NCBI RefSeq assembly: GCF_001984155.1 | Contig: NZ_MTQO01000033.1 | Coordinates: 1-64,000, forward strand | Source: Actinosynnema sp. ALI-1.44 | GTDB taxonomy: Bacteria; Actinomycetota; Actinomycetes; Mycobacteriales; Pseudonocardiaceae | DNA: 64,000 nucleotides | Direction: 5' to 3' | Shown here: positions 53,973-62,662 of the stretch, piece by piece | How positions within the stretch are numbered: the first letter of the stretch is position 1 | Layout of the letters: each line of letters opens with the position of its first letter | Program-made: the position numbers and the translations under genes | The notes under the pieces: generated by a model | Databases searched by the model: none | The model's input: the letters and a program-made list of their open reading frames with translations, nothing else | What the model was told of the DNA's origin: nothing

Positions 53973-55001
53973 TCACCGGAACCTGTTCAGGCCTTCGACA
54001 AGCGCGGGAACCGCGTGCGCGCTGCAGCAGCTGTGATCGGTGTAGCGGCCGGGGATGGTGATGAACCTGTCGCCCTTGACCGCGTCGAGCTTGCTGGTGA
54101 GGGGGTCCTTCTTGAGCAGGGCGATCTTCTCCCGCGCGGTGTCGTTGGGTTCGCCCCTGGTCAGGTCGACCAGGATGATGACGTCGGGGTTGCGGGCGGC
54201 GGCCTCGTCCCAGCTCACCTCGGCCCACCTGGTCGACGCGTCGGCGAAGATGTTCTGGACCCCGACCAGATCGGACATGTGTTGTGCCAGACCGCCGGGA
54301 CCCGCTACCCATGGGACGCCCGCGTAGGTGGAGTAGAACCACATGACCTTCAGCGGGGTGTTCCGGTTCCTGATGGTGCCCAGCGCTTTGTCCACCATGG
54401 CCCGCTGTTCGGTCACCAGTTTCTCCCCAGCGGCGGGCACATCGAAGATCTTGGCCAGTTGGCGGTACTCCGTGTACAGCATCTCGAAGTTCGCGCCCGC
54501 CACGCTGAGGTGCTCGGTGCAGTCGAACTCGGACACGTAGGTCGGCACGCCCAGCTTGTGCAGCTGCTCCCGGTCGCCGGCCTGCGCCGCGGTGAGAAAG
54601 CTCCCAAAGGTGCTGTAGACGAAGTCCGGCTGTGCTTCCAGCAGCTTCTCGGGCTTCACCGGCTGTCCGTGCGCGGATATGACAGGCATCTTCTTGTACT
54701 GCTCGGCGATGTCGTCCGGCACCTTGTCGATCTCGTATCCCGTTCCGACGACCCGGTCGCCCACTCCCAGGTGGATGAGGATCTCGGCGGCGGTCTGGCT
54801 CAGCGTGACGACCCGCTTCGGCGCCGCCCCGTAGGTCACGTCGGTGCCGCAGTTGTTGATGGTGAACGGATAGGCCGTTGTGCCCGTGCCCGTTGTCGTC
54901 CCGGGTGCACCGGGCTCGGGTGACCCGCTCGCGCAACCCGCGAGGACGGCCACCGCCATGGCCGCGGCAATGCCGACAGTGGTTCTCGGTCTCGTCTTCA
55001 T
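53973..55001 (-). CDS. Iron-siderophore ABC transporter substrate-binding lipoprotein
   Basis: 342 residues from ATG 55001, overlapping the upstream ABC gene (ATGA). It has a lipoprotein signal with lipobox VAVLAGCASG, a linker, then a class III binding-protein fold: VVTLSQTAAEILIHLGVGDR, PEKLLEAQPDFVYSTFGSF, PDVIILVDLTRGEP and a C-terminal HAVPALVEGLNRFR. It captures the ferric siderophore at the outer face of the membrane and hands it to the permease. Confidence 0.94.
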   Translation of the reverse strand: MKTRPRTTVGIAAAMAVAVLAGCASGSPEPGAPGTTTGTGTTAYPFTINNCGTDVTYGAAPKRVVTLSQTAAEILIHLGVGDRVVGTGYEIDKVPDDIAEQYKKMPVISAHGQPVKPEKLLEAQPDFVYSTFGSFLTAAQAGDREQLHKLGVPTYVSEFDCTEHLSVAGANFEMLYTEYRQLAKIFDVPAAGEKLVTEQRAMVDKALGTIRNRNTPLKVMWFYSTYAGVPWVAGPGGLAQHMSDLVGVQNIFADASTRWAEVSWDEAAARNPDVIILVDLTRGEPNDTAREKIALLKKDPLTSKLDAVKGDRFITIPGRYTDHSCCSAHAVPALVEGLNRFR

Positions 55002-56803
55002 GAGCGGAACCCTTCGAGTTGCGAGGCGAGTAGTTCGACGTAGGCGCCGTTGCGGGCGAGGAGTTCTTCGTGCGTTCCGGTTTCGGCGACGCGTCCGTCG
55101 GACATGACGACGATCCGGTCAGCGGTTCGAACGGTGGAGAGGCGGTGGGCGATGACCAGGGTGGTGCGACCATGCCGGGCCTCCTCCATTGCCCGCGTGA
55201 CCGCCTGCTCGCTGGCGGCGTCGAGGTTGGACACGGCTTCGTCCATGACGAGGATGGGGGCGTCCTTGAGCAGGGCTCGTGCGATCGCGATCCGTTGCCG
55301 CTGCCCGCCGGACATGCGTGCGCCGAGTTCGCCCGCGATGGTGTCGTATCCGTCCGGCAGTGTGGTGATGAACTCATGGGCCTGGGCGGCTCGTGCGGCG
55401 GCTTCGATCTCGCCGTCGGTGGCGTCGGCGCGGCCGAGGCGGATGTTGTCACGCAGGCTGGTGTTGAACAGAAAGGTGTCCTGCGGTACCAATGTCATGA
55501 GGCTGCGGAGGTCTTGCTGTGGGAAGTCCCGGACGTCGTGCCCGCCCACCGACACCGATCCGGCGGTGACGTCCCAGAATCTCAACAGCAGGTTGGCGCA
55601 GGTCGACTTGCCCGCGCCGGAGCGCCCCACCAGCGCGACGGTCTCACCAGGACGGATCTCGAAGCTGACTTCCCGCACGGCGGGTCGCGGGTTGCCGCGG
55701 TAGGCGAAGGTGACGGCGTCGAAGCGGACGTGTGCTTCGACAGGGCCGGAGGGTGCCTGGTCGACCAGGTCCGAGACGGGGGCGGGCGCGTCGAGCAGCG
55801 TGTTGAGGCGGTCGGCTGATGCCGCGACGATCGACAACTCGCGTGCGACCTCGGTCACCTTCAACACTGGCAGCATCGCCATCGAGGCGAGCACGACAGC
55901 GACCGGGAACAGGGAACGGTCGAGGTCGCCCGCGACGACGAGTCGCGCGCCCAGCACGAGCACCGCGAGTATTCCCAGGAGGGCGATGGTGTCCGTGGCG
56001 GCGTACTCGATGCCGGCTCGGCGTCCGTGCGCGGACTTCGCTTTGCCCAGCCTGACGCTCTGTGTGCGGAGCAACCTGAGCCGCTGGGCGTGGGCGCCGA
56101 AGTTCACCAGTTCGCGCAGACCCTGGAACGTGTCGGTGCTGTCGGCGCTCATCCGGCCGAGTGAGTCACGCAGTTCGTGCCCGTGCAGCTCGGCCCGACG
56201 CCGCAACCACGCCGGGACGGAGGCGAGCAGCACCAGTACCGGAACCAGAACGCAGGCCAGCGACCAGTGAAACCAGCCCAGCACGACGGTGGTGGCCACC
56301 GGGACTGTCGACGCGACGGCCAGCGGGCTGAGTGTGTGGGCGAAGAACAGCTCGATCTGCTCCACATCGGACACGGCGGCGGAGCCGAGGTCACCCGAAC
56401 GCCGTTCGAGCAGGTAACCGGGCGAGAGCCGGTCGAAGGCGGCGTACACCTTCGCCCGGGTGTCGGCCAGCGCGCGGAAGGCGGCGACGTGGGCGTAGGT
56501 GCTGTCGGCGATGCTCAGGACAACCAACGGCAGGATCAGGCAGCCGAGCACGACAAGCCAACCGGTGAGCTGGTCCAGCGAGGCTCCCGTGGCCGCCCGT
56601 GCCACCACGTACACGCCGATCCCGGACGAGGCGAGCAGCAACAGTTGGTGCAGTACACCGGCCAGGTAGGCCACCGTGATGAGCCGGCGGTGCTCGCCCA
56701 ACAGGGGCATCAGGCTCCTCAACCTGGTGACCAGCGACCGGCCCGGCATCGACGCGCCGCCCTGACCGTGTCCGTTTCCGTGTCCGTGGATGGTTGAGGT
56801 CAT
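54998..56803 (-). CDS. ABC transporter, exporter fold, fused membrane and ATPase domains (IrtB-like)
   Basis: 601 residues from ATG 56803, overlapping the stop of the partner gene (ATGA). A His/Gly-rich N-terminus (STIHGHGNGHGQGG) is followed by six helices (VLHQLLLLASSGIGVYVVAR; VLVPVLVLLASVPAWL) and an ATPase domain with VALVGRSGAGKSTCANLLLR, RMSGGQRQRIAIARALLKDA and ILVMDEAVSNLD. With the next gene it forms a heterodimer resembling mycobacterial IrtAB, an exporter-fold importer of siderophores, or a siderophore exporter. The operon context favours siderophore traffic. Confidence 0.92.
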   Translation of the reverse strand: MTSTIHGHGNGHGQGGASMPGRSLVTRLRSLMPLLGEHRRLITVAYLAGVLHQLLLLASSGIGVYVVARAATGASLDQLTGWLVVLGCLILPLVVLSIADSTYAHVAAFRALADTRAKVYAAFDRLSPGYLLERRSGDLGSAAVSDVEQIELFFAHTLSPLAVASTVPVATTVVLGWFHWSLACVLVPVLVLLASVPAWLRRRAELHGHELRDSLGRMSADSTDTFQGLRELVNFGAHAQRLRLLRTQSVRLGKAKSAHGRRAGIEYAATDTIALLGILAVLVLGARLVVAGDLDRSLFPVAVVLASMAMLPVLKVTEVARELSIVAASADRLNTLLDAPAPVSDLVDQAPSGPVEAHVRFDAVTFAYRGNPRPAVREVSFEIRPGETVALVGRSGAGKSTCANLLLRFWDVTAGSVSVGGHDVRDFPQQDLRSLMTLVPQDTFLFNTSLRDNIRLGRADATDGEIEAAARAAQAHEFITTLPDGYDTIAGELGARMSGGQRQRIAIARALLKDAPILVMDEAVSNLDAASEQAVTRAMEEARHGRTTLVIAHRLSTVRTADRIVVMSDGRVAETGTHEELLARNGAYVELLASQLEGFRS

Positions 56804-58536
56804 ACCGGCACTCCAGTCTGGGTCGCGACCAGTTCGGCGTAGAGACCGTTGTGTGCCAACAGATCTGCGTGGCTGCCGGACTCGACCACCCGGCCGGAGT
56901 CCATCACCACGATCCGGTCGGCGTCGCGCACCGTGGACAGCCGGTGCGCGATGACGACCGTTGTCCGGCCGCGAGTCAGTTCGCTGAGTGCCTGGGTGAT
57001 CTCCGCCTCGTTGGCGGCGTCGATGCTCGAAGTCGGCTCGTCGAGGACCAGTACGGGGGCGTCTTTGAGCAGGGCACGGGCGATCGCGATGCGTTGGCGC
57101 TGCCCGCCGGACAGTTTCAGACCGCGTTCGCCGACGACCGTCTCCAGGCCTTGGGGCAGGCTGGAAACGAAATCGGTTGCTTGTGCCGCGCTCATCGCAC
57201 GACAGATCTCCTCGTCGGTGGCGTCCGGCTTGGCGAGCAGCAGGTTCTCTCGAACCGTGCCGTGGAACAGGTAGGTGTCCTGTGCCACGACGCCGACCAG
57301 TGATCGCAGACCGACCAGCGGAAATTCGGCTATCTCACGGCCGTCGACACGGACGCGGCCCGCATCGGGGTTGAAGTACCGCATCAGCAGCCCGAGCACG
57401 GTGCTCTTGCCCGCTCCGGAACGGCCCACGACGGCCACCCGCTCACCCGGCGCGACCACCAGGCTGAACCCGTCCAGTGCCGGCGCACGCCGAGTCGGGT
57501 AGCAGAACCGGATATCGCGGAACTCCAGGCCAGGAGGGTCGCACCGCAATGCCGGCGTCCTGGTCGCCGTGTCCTTCACGTGTGGTCGCAGGCGCAGGAT
57601 GTCGGCGACCGCGCGTCCGGCCGGGATGGCGTGGTACGCCGCGTGGTAGGCCGCCTCCAGTTCATGCATGGGCCGGAAGGTCTCGCGGGTCAGCATCAGA
57701 ATCGTGAACAGACCGGCGACGCTCACCGAGCCGGTGACCGCGTGCCAGGCACCCAAGCCCACCGCGGCTGTCGTTCCGATCGGCACCATCAGCGCGCCGA
57801 CACTCGATGTGGCGCACCACGCCACCATCAGGCGGATGGAGTCCCGGCAGAACGCCTCACCGCCCTCGGCCATCTCCCGGCCGCGCCTGCCACTGGCGTT
57901 GAACGCCTTGAGTGTCGCCATTCCCTGCACGGCGTCCAGGTGCTCGGAGTACATGCCGCGGTAGGACACCATCCAGCGGTCAGCACGTCGCCTGATCGCC
58001 CGTTCTCCGACCAGTTTGGACAGCGGCGCCAGCAGGGCACACGCGAGTACGACCAGGCCCACCGCCGGGTCGACCGCTGTCACGTACACCGAAGCGAAGC
58101 AGGAACCCAGCCCGGACGCCACCACAGTCGGCACGAACCGACCCACCAGCGGGTCGAGCAGTTCGACGGAGTCCACCAGTGTCGACTGCAGATCGCCGGT
58201 GCGCATCCGCTGCGCCTGCCCAGGCCCGATCTCCATCAGCTTCGACGTCAGCGCTTCACGCACCGTCTCCTTCACCCGTGCCGACACCCGCGGCGCCCAC
58301 GAGTCCCGCACGACGAACAGCACGATCCGACTGACCTGCAACACACCGATCACGGCCAAGGACACCAGCAGACCACCGACATCAACCGACGAGAACGCCT
58401 TGAACAGCAGATTCGCGATCAGCAGACCCTGACCGACATACGTCGCCGTCACCAGCAACATCAGCCCGACAAGACCGGCTATCCCCGTCCAAGCCCGTGG
58501 ACACAAGCCCAGAAACAACCTGATCGCCGACCACAC
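56800..58536 (-). CDS. ABC transporter, exporter fold, fused membrane and ATPase domains (IrtA-like)
   Basis: 578 residues from GTG 58536, seven bases after GGGGAGG; a longer open frame upstream has no homology. Six membrane helices (WTGIAGLVGLMLLVTATYVG; AVIGVLQVSRIVLFVVRDSW) and an ATPase domain with VAVVGRSGAGKSTVLGLLMR, KLSGGQRQRIAIARALLKDA and VLVLDEPTSSID. It lacks the siderophore-reductase (SIP) domain found in mycobacterial IrtA. First gene of an operon with the IrtB-like gene, lipoprotein, permease and ATPase, all with overlaps or tiny gaps. No clear iron box was identified upstream. Confidence 0.92.
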   Translation of the reverse strand: MWSAIRLFLGLCPRAWTGIAGLVGLMLLVTATYVGQGLLIANLLFKAFSSVDVGGLLVSLAVIGVLQVSRIVLFVVRDSWAPRVSARVKETVREALTSKLMEIGPGQAQRMRTGDLQSTLVDSVELLDPLVGRFVPTVVASGLGSCFASVYVTAVDPAVGLVVLACALLAPLSKLVGERAIRRRADRWMVSYRGMYSEHLDAVQGMATLKAFNASGRRGREMAEGGEAFCRDSIRLMVAWCATSSVGALMVPIGTTAAVGLGAWHAVTGSVSVAGLFTILMLTRETFRPMHELEAAYHAAYHAIPAGRAVADILRLRPHVKDTATRTPALRCDPPGLEFRDIRFCYPTRRAPALDGFSLVVAPGERVAVVGRSGAGKSTVLGLLMRYFNPDAGRVRVDGREIAEFPLVGLRSLVGVVAQDTYLFHGTVRENLLLAKPDATDEEICRAMSAAQATDFVSSLPQGLETVVGERGLKLSGGQRQRIAIARALLKDAPVLVLDEPTSSIDAANEAEITQALSELTRGRTTVVIAHRLSTVRDADRIVVMDSGRVVESGSHADLLAHNGLYAELVATQTGVPV

Positions 58537-58618
58537 AACCAAACCTCCCCGATTCTGTTGATCTTTGTGACGCGGTGGGCGGGAATCCCCGGATGCCTGA
58601 CTTGCCCACCTCTGGGTG

Positions 58619-59431
58619 TCAGGAAGTGGTGTCGGATACTTGATCCAGCCACCTCGTTGCCACCGTGACGAGTTCACGCGGTCGCTCGATGTGGAGGTAG
58701 TGGCCTGATCCTTCCCATTCCACGGCATGTGAGAGCGGGTGCTGTGAATGGTTCGCTTCCCATTTGCCCTGTTCGGCCAGGCTGTGGAACGACAGTGCAG
58801 GACAAGCTCGACGGCGGAGCAACGCCGTGGTCGCCGCGCCTCTGCCGAACAAACCGTCGACATGGGCCAGGCTGCCGTATGTCGTCCAGAAAACGTCGAT
58901 GGGAGTTGCTTGCAGTCGTCGGAGATTCCAGCTCGACAGGAAGTCGGGGGTGACGATCGAATGGCCGACCTCGGCGTACATCGCCATGAGCTCGTCGTGG
59001 TTACGGGCGGCACCGGAGCTCCAACGTTCATAGAGCGCGTCATAGGCCTCAGCGAGCCATGGCGGCGCACCGTAGGCGGGATCGACGGTGATGGCTGCCG
59101 AGACCGCTGATGGATTGGCGACGGCCGCTTTCGTAGCGATAGTCCCCCCGGCGGAATGGCCGACGACCACGAATTGTTCGCAGTCGCGATGACGCATCAG
59201 TCGCACGACGTCGTCCGCCTGACGGTCGAGCGAGTAGTCGTTCGCCGTGCTCGAGTGGCCATGGCCGCGTAAATCGTAGGCGACGACTCGGTACTTCTGC
59301 CGAAGATGGGGGATCACCCAGTTCCAGTCGTGTGAATCCGCCCCTAGCCCGTGTATCAGGACGAGGCTCGGTGAGCCATCTCCTTCGTCGGTGTAGAACA
59401 GACGGACGTCGTCGAATTCCGCAAAAGGCAT
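58619..59431 (-). CDS. Alpha/beta hydrolase
   Basis: 270 residues from ATG 59431 (AAAGGG six bases upstream). SLVLIHGLGADSHDWNWVIP, RVVAYDLRGHGHS, nucleophile elbow VVGHSAGGT, acid region near SLAHVDGLFG and base SGHYLHIERP make a complete catalytic set of the Abhydrolase_1 family. It could be a siderophore esterase, given the transport operon 80 bases downstream on the same strand, or an unrelated esterase. Confidence 0.9.
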   Translation of the reverse strand: MPFAEFDDVRLFYTDEGDGSPSLVLIHGLGADSHDWNWVIPHLRQKYRVVAYDLRGHGHSSTANDYSLDRQADDVVRLMRHRDCEQFVVVGHSAGGTIATKAAVANPSAVSAAITVDPAYGAPPWLAEAYDALYERWSSGAARNHDELMAMYAEVGHSIVTPDFLSSWNLRRLQATPIDVFWTTYGSLAHVDGLFGRGAATTALLRRRACPALSFHSLAEQGKWEANHSQHPLSHAVEWEGSGHYLHIERPRELVTVATRWLDQVSDTTS

Positions 59432-59793
59432 CTGCACCCTTTCTTGTGTATGACTCCTACCGGGCGAACCGCTGCCCATGGGTATGGCGACGTGTCACGG
59501 AAGCCGTTGCGTGCTGCGACACAGCTCGGCGCACTCCGCTGCCACCGCGTGGAGTGACTGACCGTCAGTCACAGTAATGAACATGATTACCGTTGGCAAG
59601 TGACTGACGGGAACGGCCCCGATGAGCCTGATCAGCCGCCCAGCGACGGTGCGAGGAAGAAGGGCGTCAGCGGGCACAACACGAAGCACGGCCACTGCGG
59701 CCTACCTCTATGAGCAGGCCATCCACCACGAGGTGATAGGGGGCATGCGGCGAGGGTGATGTTGCCTCAGTTTCACGAGCGTCTGCGTCGGCC
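59432..59793. other. Gap without recognised gene
   Basis: About 360 bases between the hydrolase promoter side and the end of the TetR gene. It contains a TGACTGACCGTCAGTCA-type imperfect palindrome near 59553..59570, which could be an operator (for instance of the TetR protein). No gene is seen. Confidence 0.4.
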
Positions 59794-60480
59794 TCAGCTG
59801 AGCTCGCCAGGCCGGACGTAGCGGCGGCACAGGTTCAGGGTTTCCGTGATCATGTCGTCGACGTTCGCGCTGCCGGTCTTGCGGTGGTTGCCCTGTTCGA
59901 CCAGGTAGTCGGCGGTGCCGTGCATGGTGTTGTACAGCAGAACCGCTGCCGCTCGCGGGTTGGCGAGGGCGAAGGTGCCCGCCGTGGTGCCGGCGTCCAG
60001 GATTTCGGCGAGGGCGGCTGCGTGTCGGTTTGTGGTGGGGTCCGCGAGATGTCCGTGCCCAGGATGGTCAGCGGGGCTGGTGTGCAGGAACAGGGCGTCG
60101 TGCAGGTCCGTCTGGGCGAGGTAGCCGCGGATGCTGGACTCCATCCAGTGCAGCAGTCGGCCCATCCAGTCGTTGGCGGCGAGGGCGTCGAGTTCGCGGT
60201 GCTGGCGGGTGGTGAGGTCGTCGACGAACCGCTGCCGTAGCGCGCCGATGAGTTGTTCCTTGGAGCGGAAGTACAGGTAGAAGGTGCCCTTGGCGACGTC
60301 GGCGCGATTGGTCACCTCGTCGACGGTCAGTCCGGCGATGCCTTTGCCGAGCACGATCTGCTGGGCGGCGTCCAGCAGATCGCCGCGACGCCGTTCCGGT
60401 GCCTCGGTGCGTGGCCTCACTCTGGTGTCCCTCCTGCTCGCGCCGCCTGGGACGGGCGATGAACCGGTCTCATTCTCCAC
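59794..60480 (-). CDS. TetR-family transcriptional regulator
   Basis: 228 residues from GTG 60480; an upstream start at 60528 is possible. The HTH is typical: RRRGDLLDAAQQIVLGKGIA, GLTVDEVTNRADVAKGTFYL, YFRSKEQLIGALRQRF. The ligand domain is helical, ending TMHGTADYLVEQGNHRKTGS. It lies upstream of the hydrolase gene and may control it or the siderophore operon. Confidence 0.92.
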   Translation of the reverse strand: MENETGSSPVPGGASRRDTRVRPRTEAPERRRGDLLDAAQQIVLGKGIAGLTVDEVTNRADVAKGTFYLYFRSKEQLIGALRQRFVDDLTTRQHRELDALAANDWMGRLLHWMESSIRGYLAQTDLHDALFLHTSPADHPGHGHLADPTTNRHAAALAEILDAGTTAGTFALANPRAAAVLLYNTMHGTADYLVEQGNHRKTGSANVDDMITETLNLCRRYVRPGELS

Positions 60481-60689
60481 GCAGCCTCGTCCATGATCTC
60501 TCGCCGTGTAGGACCGGTGCGGGGACATCGTCCAGAGGGGTGGTGTCTCAGGCGATTCCGGCGCGTTCGAGGAGGACGGCGCGGCGTGGAGGCTGATGCC
60601 GATCGGGTCGGGTCATCCGGGGCAGATCGTCGTGCGGAACTACTGTCGGGACGCGGCAGGCATTTCTCGCCCACCGCACCGAGCGCAGC

Positions 60690-61261
60690 GCTTTGCTCGG
60701 CGCGGACAGCGGCTACCAGTGTCCGTGAACGCTCGACACCAACGCGCAGACGTTTGCGGAGGGCCTCGGCGGAGATCGGGCGACGGTGGAGTTCCCAGTG
60801 CTGTTTGTCCTCGTGGCGCGTCAAGGTCAGCAGATCGTCGTCTTCGGCCCCCGTGTGGCACGACACCTCTGTCGATCTCGGATTCACCATCGACGGCTGT
60901 TCTGGGCAACAGGCAGTATCTGTTTGTAAGCTTGGTCAGAGGTGGCGTGGATTGCCTGGAGCAGTCCGGGGCCGACTTCCGCCCAGCCGATCAGCAGGAG
61001 TGGGCCGACGGCGTCGAACAGAGCGCGTCCAATGTGGCCAGAGATGAGTGGCTCGGCGACGTTCAAGGCCAAGGTCACCAGGCTGGCGAAGACCAGCAGT
61101 CGGCGCGCAGGCCGCAACTGAACCATCGGAGCCTCGCGCAGGGCGAGGTCCAGGACGTTGCCGAAGCCGAACACAAAGGTCAGGCCGACCACGACTGCCA
61201 TGATCGCTGTGCCCCAGCGGGCAGGGTCGATCCGCACTTGAGGGTCAGACATCCTCACCAA
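60690..61261 (-). pseudogene. DUF2637 (SpdB-like) plasmid-transfer protein, internally deleted and frameshifted
   Basis: Begins ARWGTAIMAVVVGLTFVFGF GNV, the N-terminal membrane helix of DUF2637 proteins, then skips to helices VFASLVTLALNVAEPLISGH and LIGWAEVGPGLLQAIHAT. After a stop at 60884 the usual C-terminal HTH-like end appears in another frame: HEDKQHWELHRRPISAEALR, KRLRVGVERSRTLVAAVRAE. Such proteins belong to actinomycete integrative conjugative elements and plasmids (spread functions). It marks a decayed element. Confidence 0.65.
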
Positions 61262-61300
61262 TCCCTAGCGTGCTTGGCGGGCTTTTTCGCGTTCGTTGCG

Positions 61301-61329
61301 GGAACCATCCCCGCTCGTGCGGGGACGAC
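61301..61329. repeat. Orphan type I-E-like CRISPR repeat
   Basis: GGAACCATCCCCGCTCGTGC followed by GGGGACGAC is a 29-base sequence closely resembling actinobacterial type I-E repeats (CCCCGC...GCGGGGACGAC hairpin). There is no second unit 61 bases away on either side and no cas gene in the window, so it is a single relic rather than an array. Confidence 0.5.
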
Positions 61330-61996
61330 GTCCTGCTTCAGATCCTGCTGGTCGTTGTGATCATCGGAAGAGGTTGTGGAGCCTGCCTGACCGGGCATCC
61401 GGCCGAATTCAGCCGGAACTCCACGCCGCTTATCATGGATTGGTCTACGCGCAGACGCCGCGAGGCGAGGTCATCCTGGACGCTCAGAGTGGGGTCGACA
61501 AGGTCACCAATGTGTCCATCGCACCTGACGTCGTCGTTGCGGGCTACGGCCTGGTGAAAAAGGATTACCAGCTGTACGCCTACGCGGCTATCGGGTGAGA
61601 ACAGATCGCCCGTGACCGCTATGGTCCGACCGGTGGCCGCTGTACAGGTTCCGGCGCGGTTTTCGGCCGAACCTGGACTGGAGCGGCTGCCACGACGCGA
61701 TGCGATGCGATGCGGTGTCACCAGTGGCTACCCAGCGCCGTGATCGCACCGACGCTGTGTCCACAAGTGACATCACTGTCATCAAACCAGTTTTTGGTCC
61801 ACCTAACGACCTCGTGCATGGTTGGCATGTGGGCGCGTTTGCCCCAGGCTTAGCTCGGTCAGACGGTCGTTCCGGGCGGGAGGGCGGCGATGGCTCGGCG
61901 AGGCGGCCGAGTGTGTCCTTGATAGCCGGCGTCGGTCAGGATCTCGACACCGAACGTGTGCTCCAACCAGTCAGGGACGCCAGTTTGACGAGCTTC
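61330..61996. other. Gap with an unassigned coding remnant
   Basis: A plus-strand frame ending at 61598 has a protein-like end (HAAYHGLVYAQTPRGEVILD, SGVDKVTNVSIAPDVVVAGY, GLVKKDYQLYAYAAIG) but no start or family. The remainder, including a TGCGA/ATGCGATGCG run near 61700, is non-coding as far as I can see. Confidence 0.35.
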
Positions 61997-62171
61997 AGAA
62001 CCCACCGATCACTTGCCGCCGCATCACCCCCTGCGAGCCCTGCCGCAGGCCCTTGAACCCGACCGGATCGAGCACCTCGCGGTACATCGGCATGACCGTC
62101 TCAGCGGGGTCCTCAGTGAGCACCGACATGCCGCTTGACCTGCGTGGACGTGGTTTCGGCACGCACACAAC
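61997..62171 (+). pseudogene. IS481-like transposase end with terminal repeat
   Basis: RTHRSLAAASP is followed, after one extra C, by LRALPQALEPDRIEHLAVHR and HDRLSGVLSEHRHAA with the stop inside TGACCTGCGTGGACGT (62136), continuing GGTTTCGGCACGCACACAAC. This is the same C-terminus and terminal repeat as the intact IS at 37302..38515. Only the last 150-175 bases of the element remain. Confidence 0.75.
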
Positions 62172-62289
62172 GACGCGGTTCTTTCACGAGCCATGCCGAG
62201 GTGACAACAGCAGGAAATCCCCGTACGGCAAGGTGTCGAAAGTCCGCACGACGATGTGGACGGAAGGACCTTGCCAGGGGGAACGAACG

Positions 62290-62658
62290 ATGGATCACGC
62301 ACGCCACAACCTCGACCGCCTCAGAGCGGAGTTCGCGACGAGGCAGGCGGCGATGGCCAAGGCCGTGGCCGACCTCCAGGAGTGGACCCGCTCCGAGGCC
62401 GAACGACTGCGTGTGGCCGAAGAACCGGTGCCTCACCAGCAGGTGGCTGACGACGAGCAGCCGGAGTCGTGGATGGTGTCCGGTTACACAACACCCGCGC
62501 AGCACAGCACCGGAGGCGGGCTGGACAGGTTGGCGAGCGGCGAACTGTCGTGGCGGGAGGTGTTCTCGGACACCACCACCGACCGGGACGCGAGAGCCAT
62601 CCGGGCTTTGTTCGACGAACGGCTCGGCCACGTTCAGCGCATGCGGAACGGCAGGTAG
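62290..62658 (+). CDS. Small coiled-coil protein, type VII secretion-like set
   Basis: 122 residues from ATG 62290 with GGGGG upstream. MDHARHNLDRLRAEFATRQA, AMAKAVADLQEWTRSEAERL is one long amphipathic helix, followed by a disordered middle and a short helical end. It resembles the small YbaB/EspG-like or WXG-associated partners encoded before ESX substrates in Pseudonocardiaceae; the exact family is not recognised. The following gene starts 4 bases after the stop, so the two are co-translated. Confidence 0.6.
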   Translation: MDHARHNLDRLRAEFATRQAAMAKAVADLQEWTRSEAERLRVAEEPVPHQQVADDEQPESWMVSGYTTPAQHSTGGGLDRLASGELSWREVFSDTTTDRDARAIRALFDERLGHVQRMRNGR

Positions 62659-62662
62659 GAAC

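Noticed and set aside
57580-58668. 362-codon plus-strand open frame
   Set aside because: Antisense shadow of the IrtA-like gene, low-complexity His/Arg/Gln sequence.
58537-59070. N-terminal extension of the IrtA-like ABC protein
   Set aside because: The frame is open upstream but without homology and it overlaps the hydrolase gene; a strong ribosome binding site points to GTG 58536.
61301-61420. CRISPR array
   Set aside because: Only one repeat is present; no second unit at repeat-spacer distance and no cas genes.
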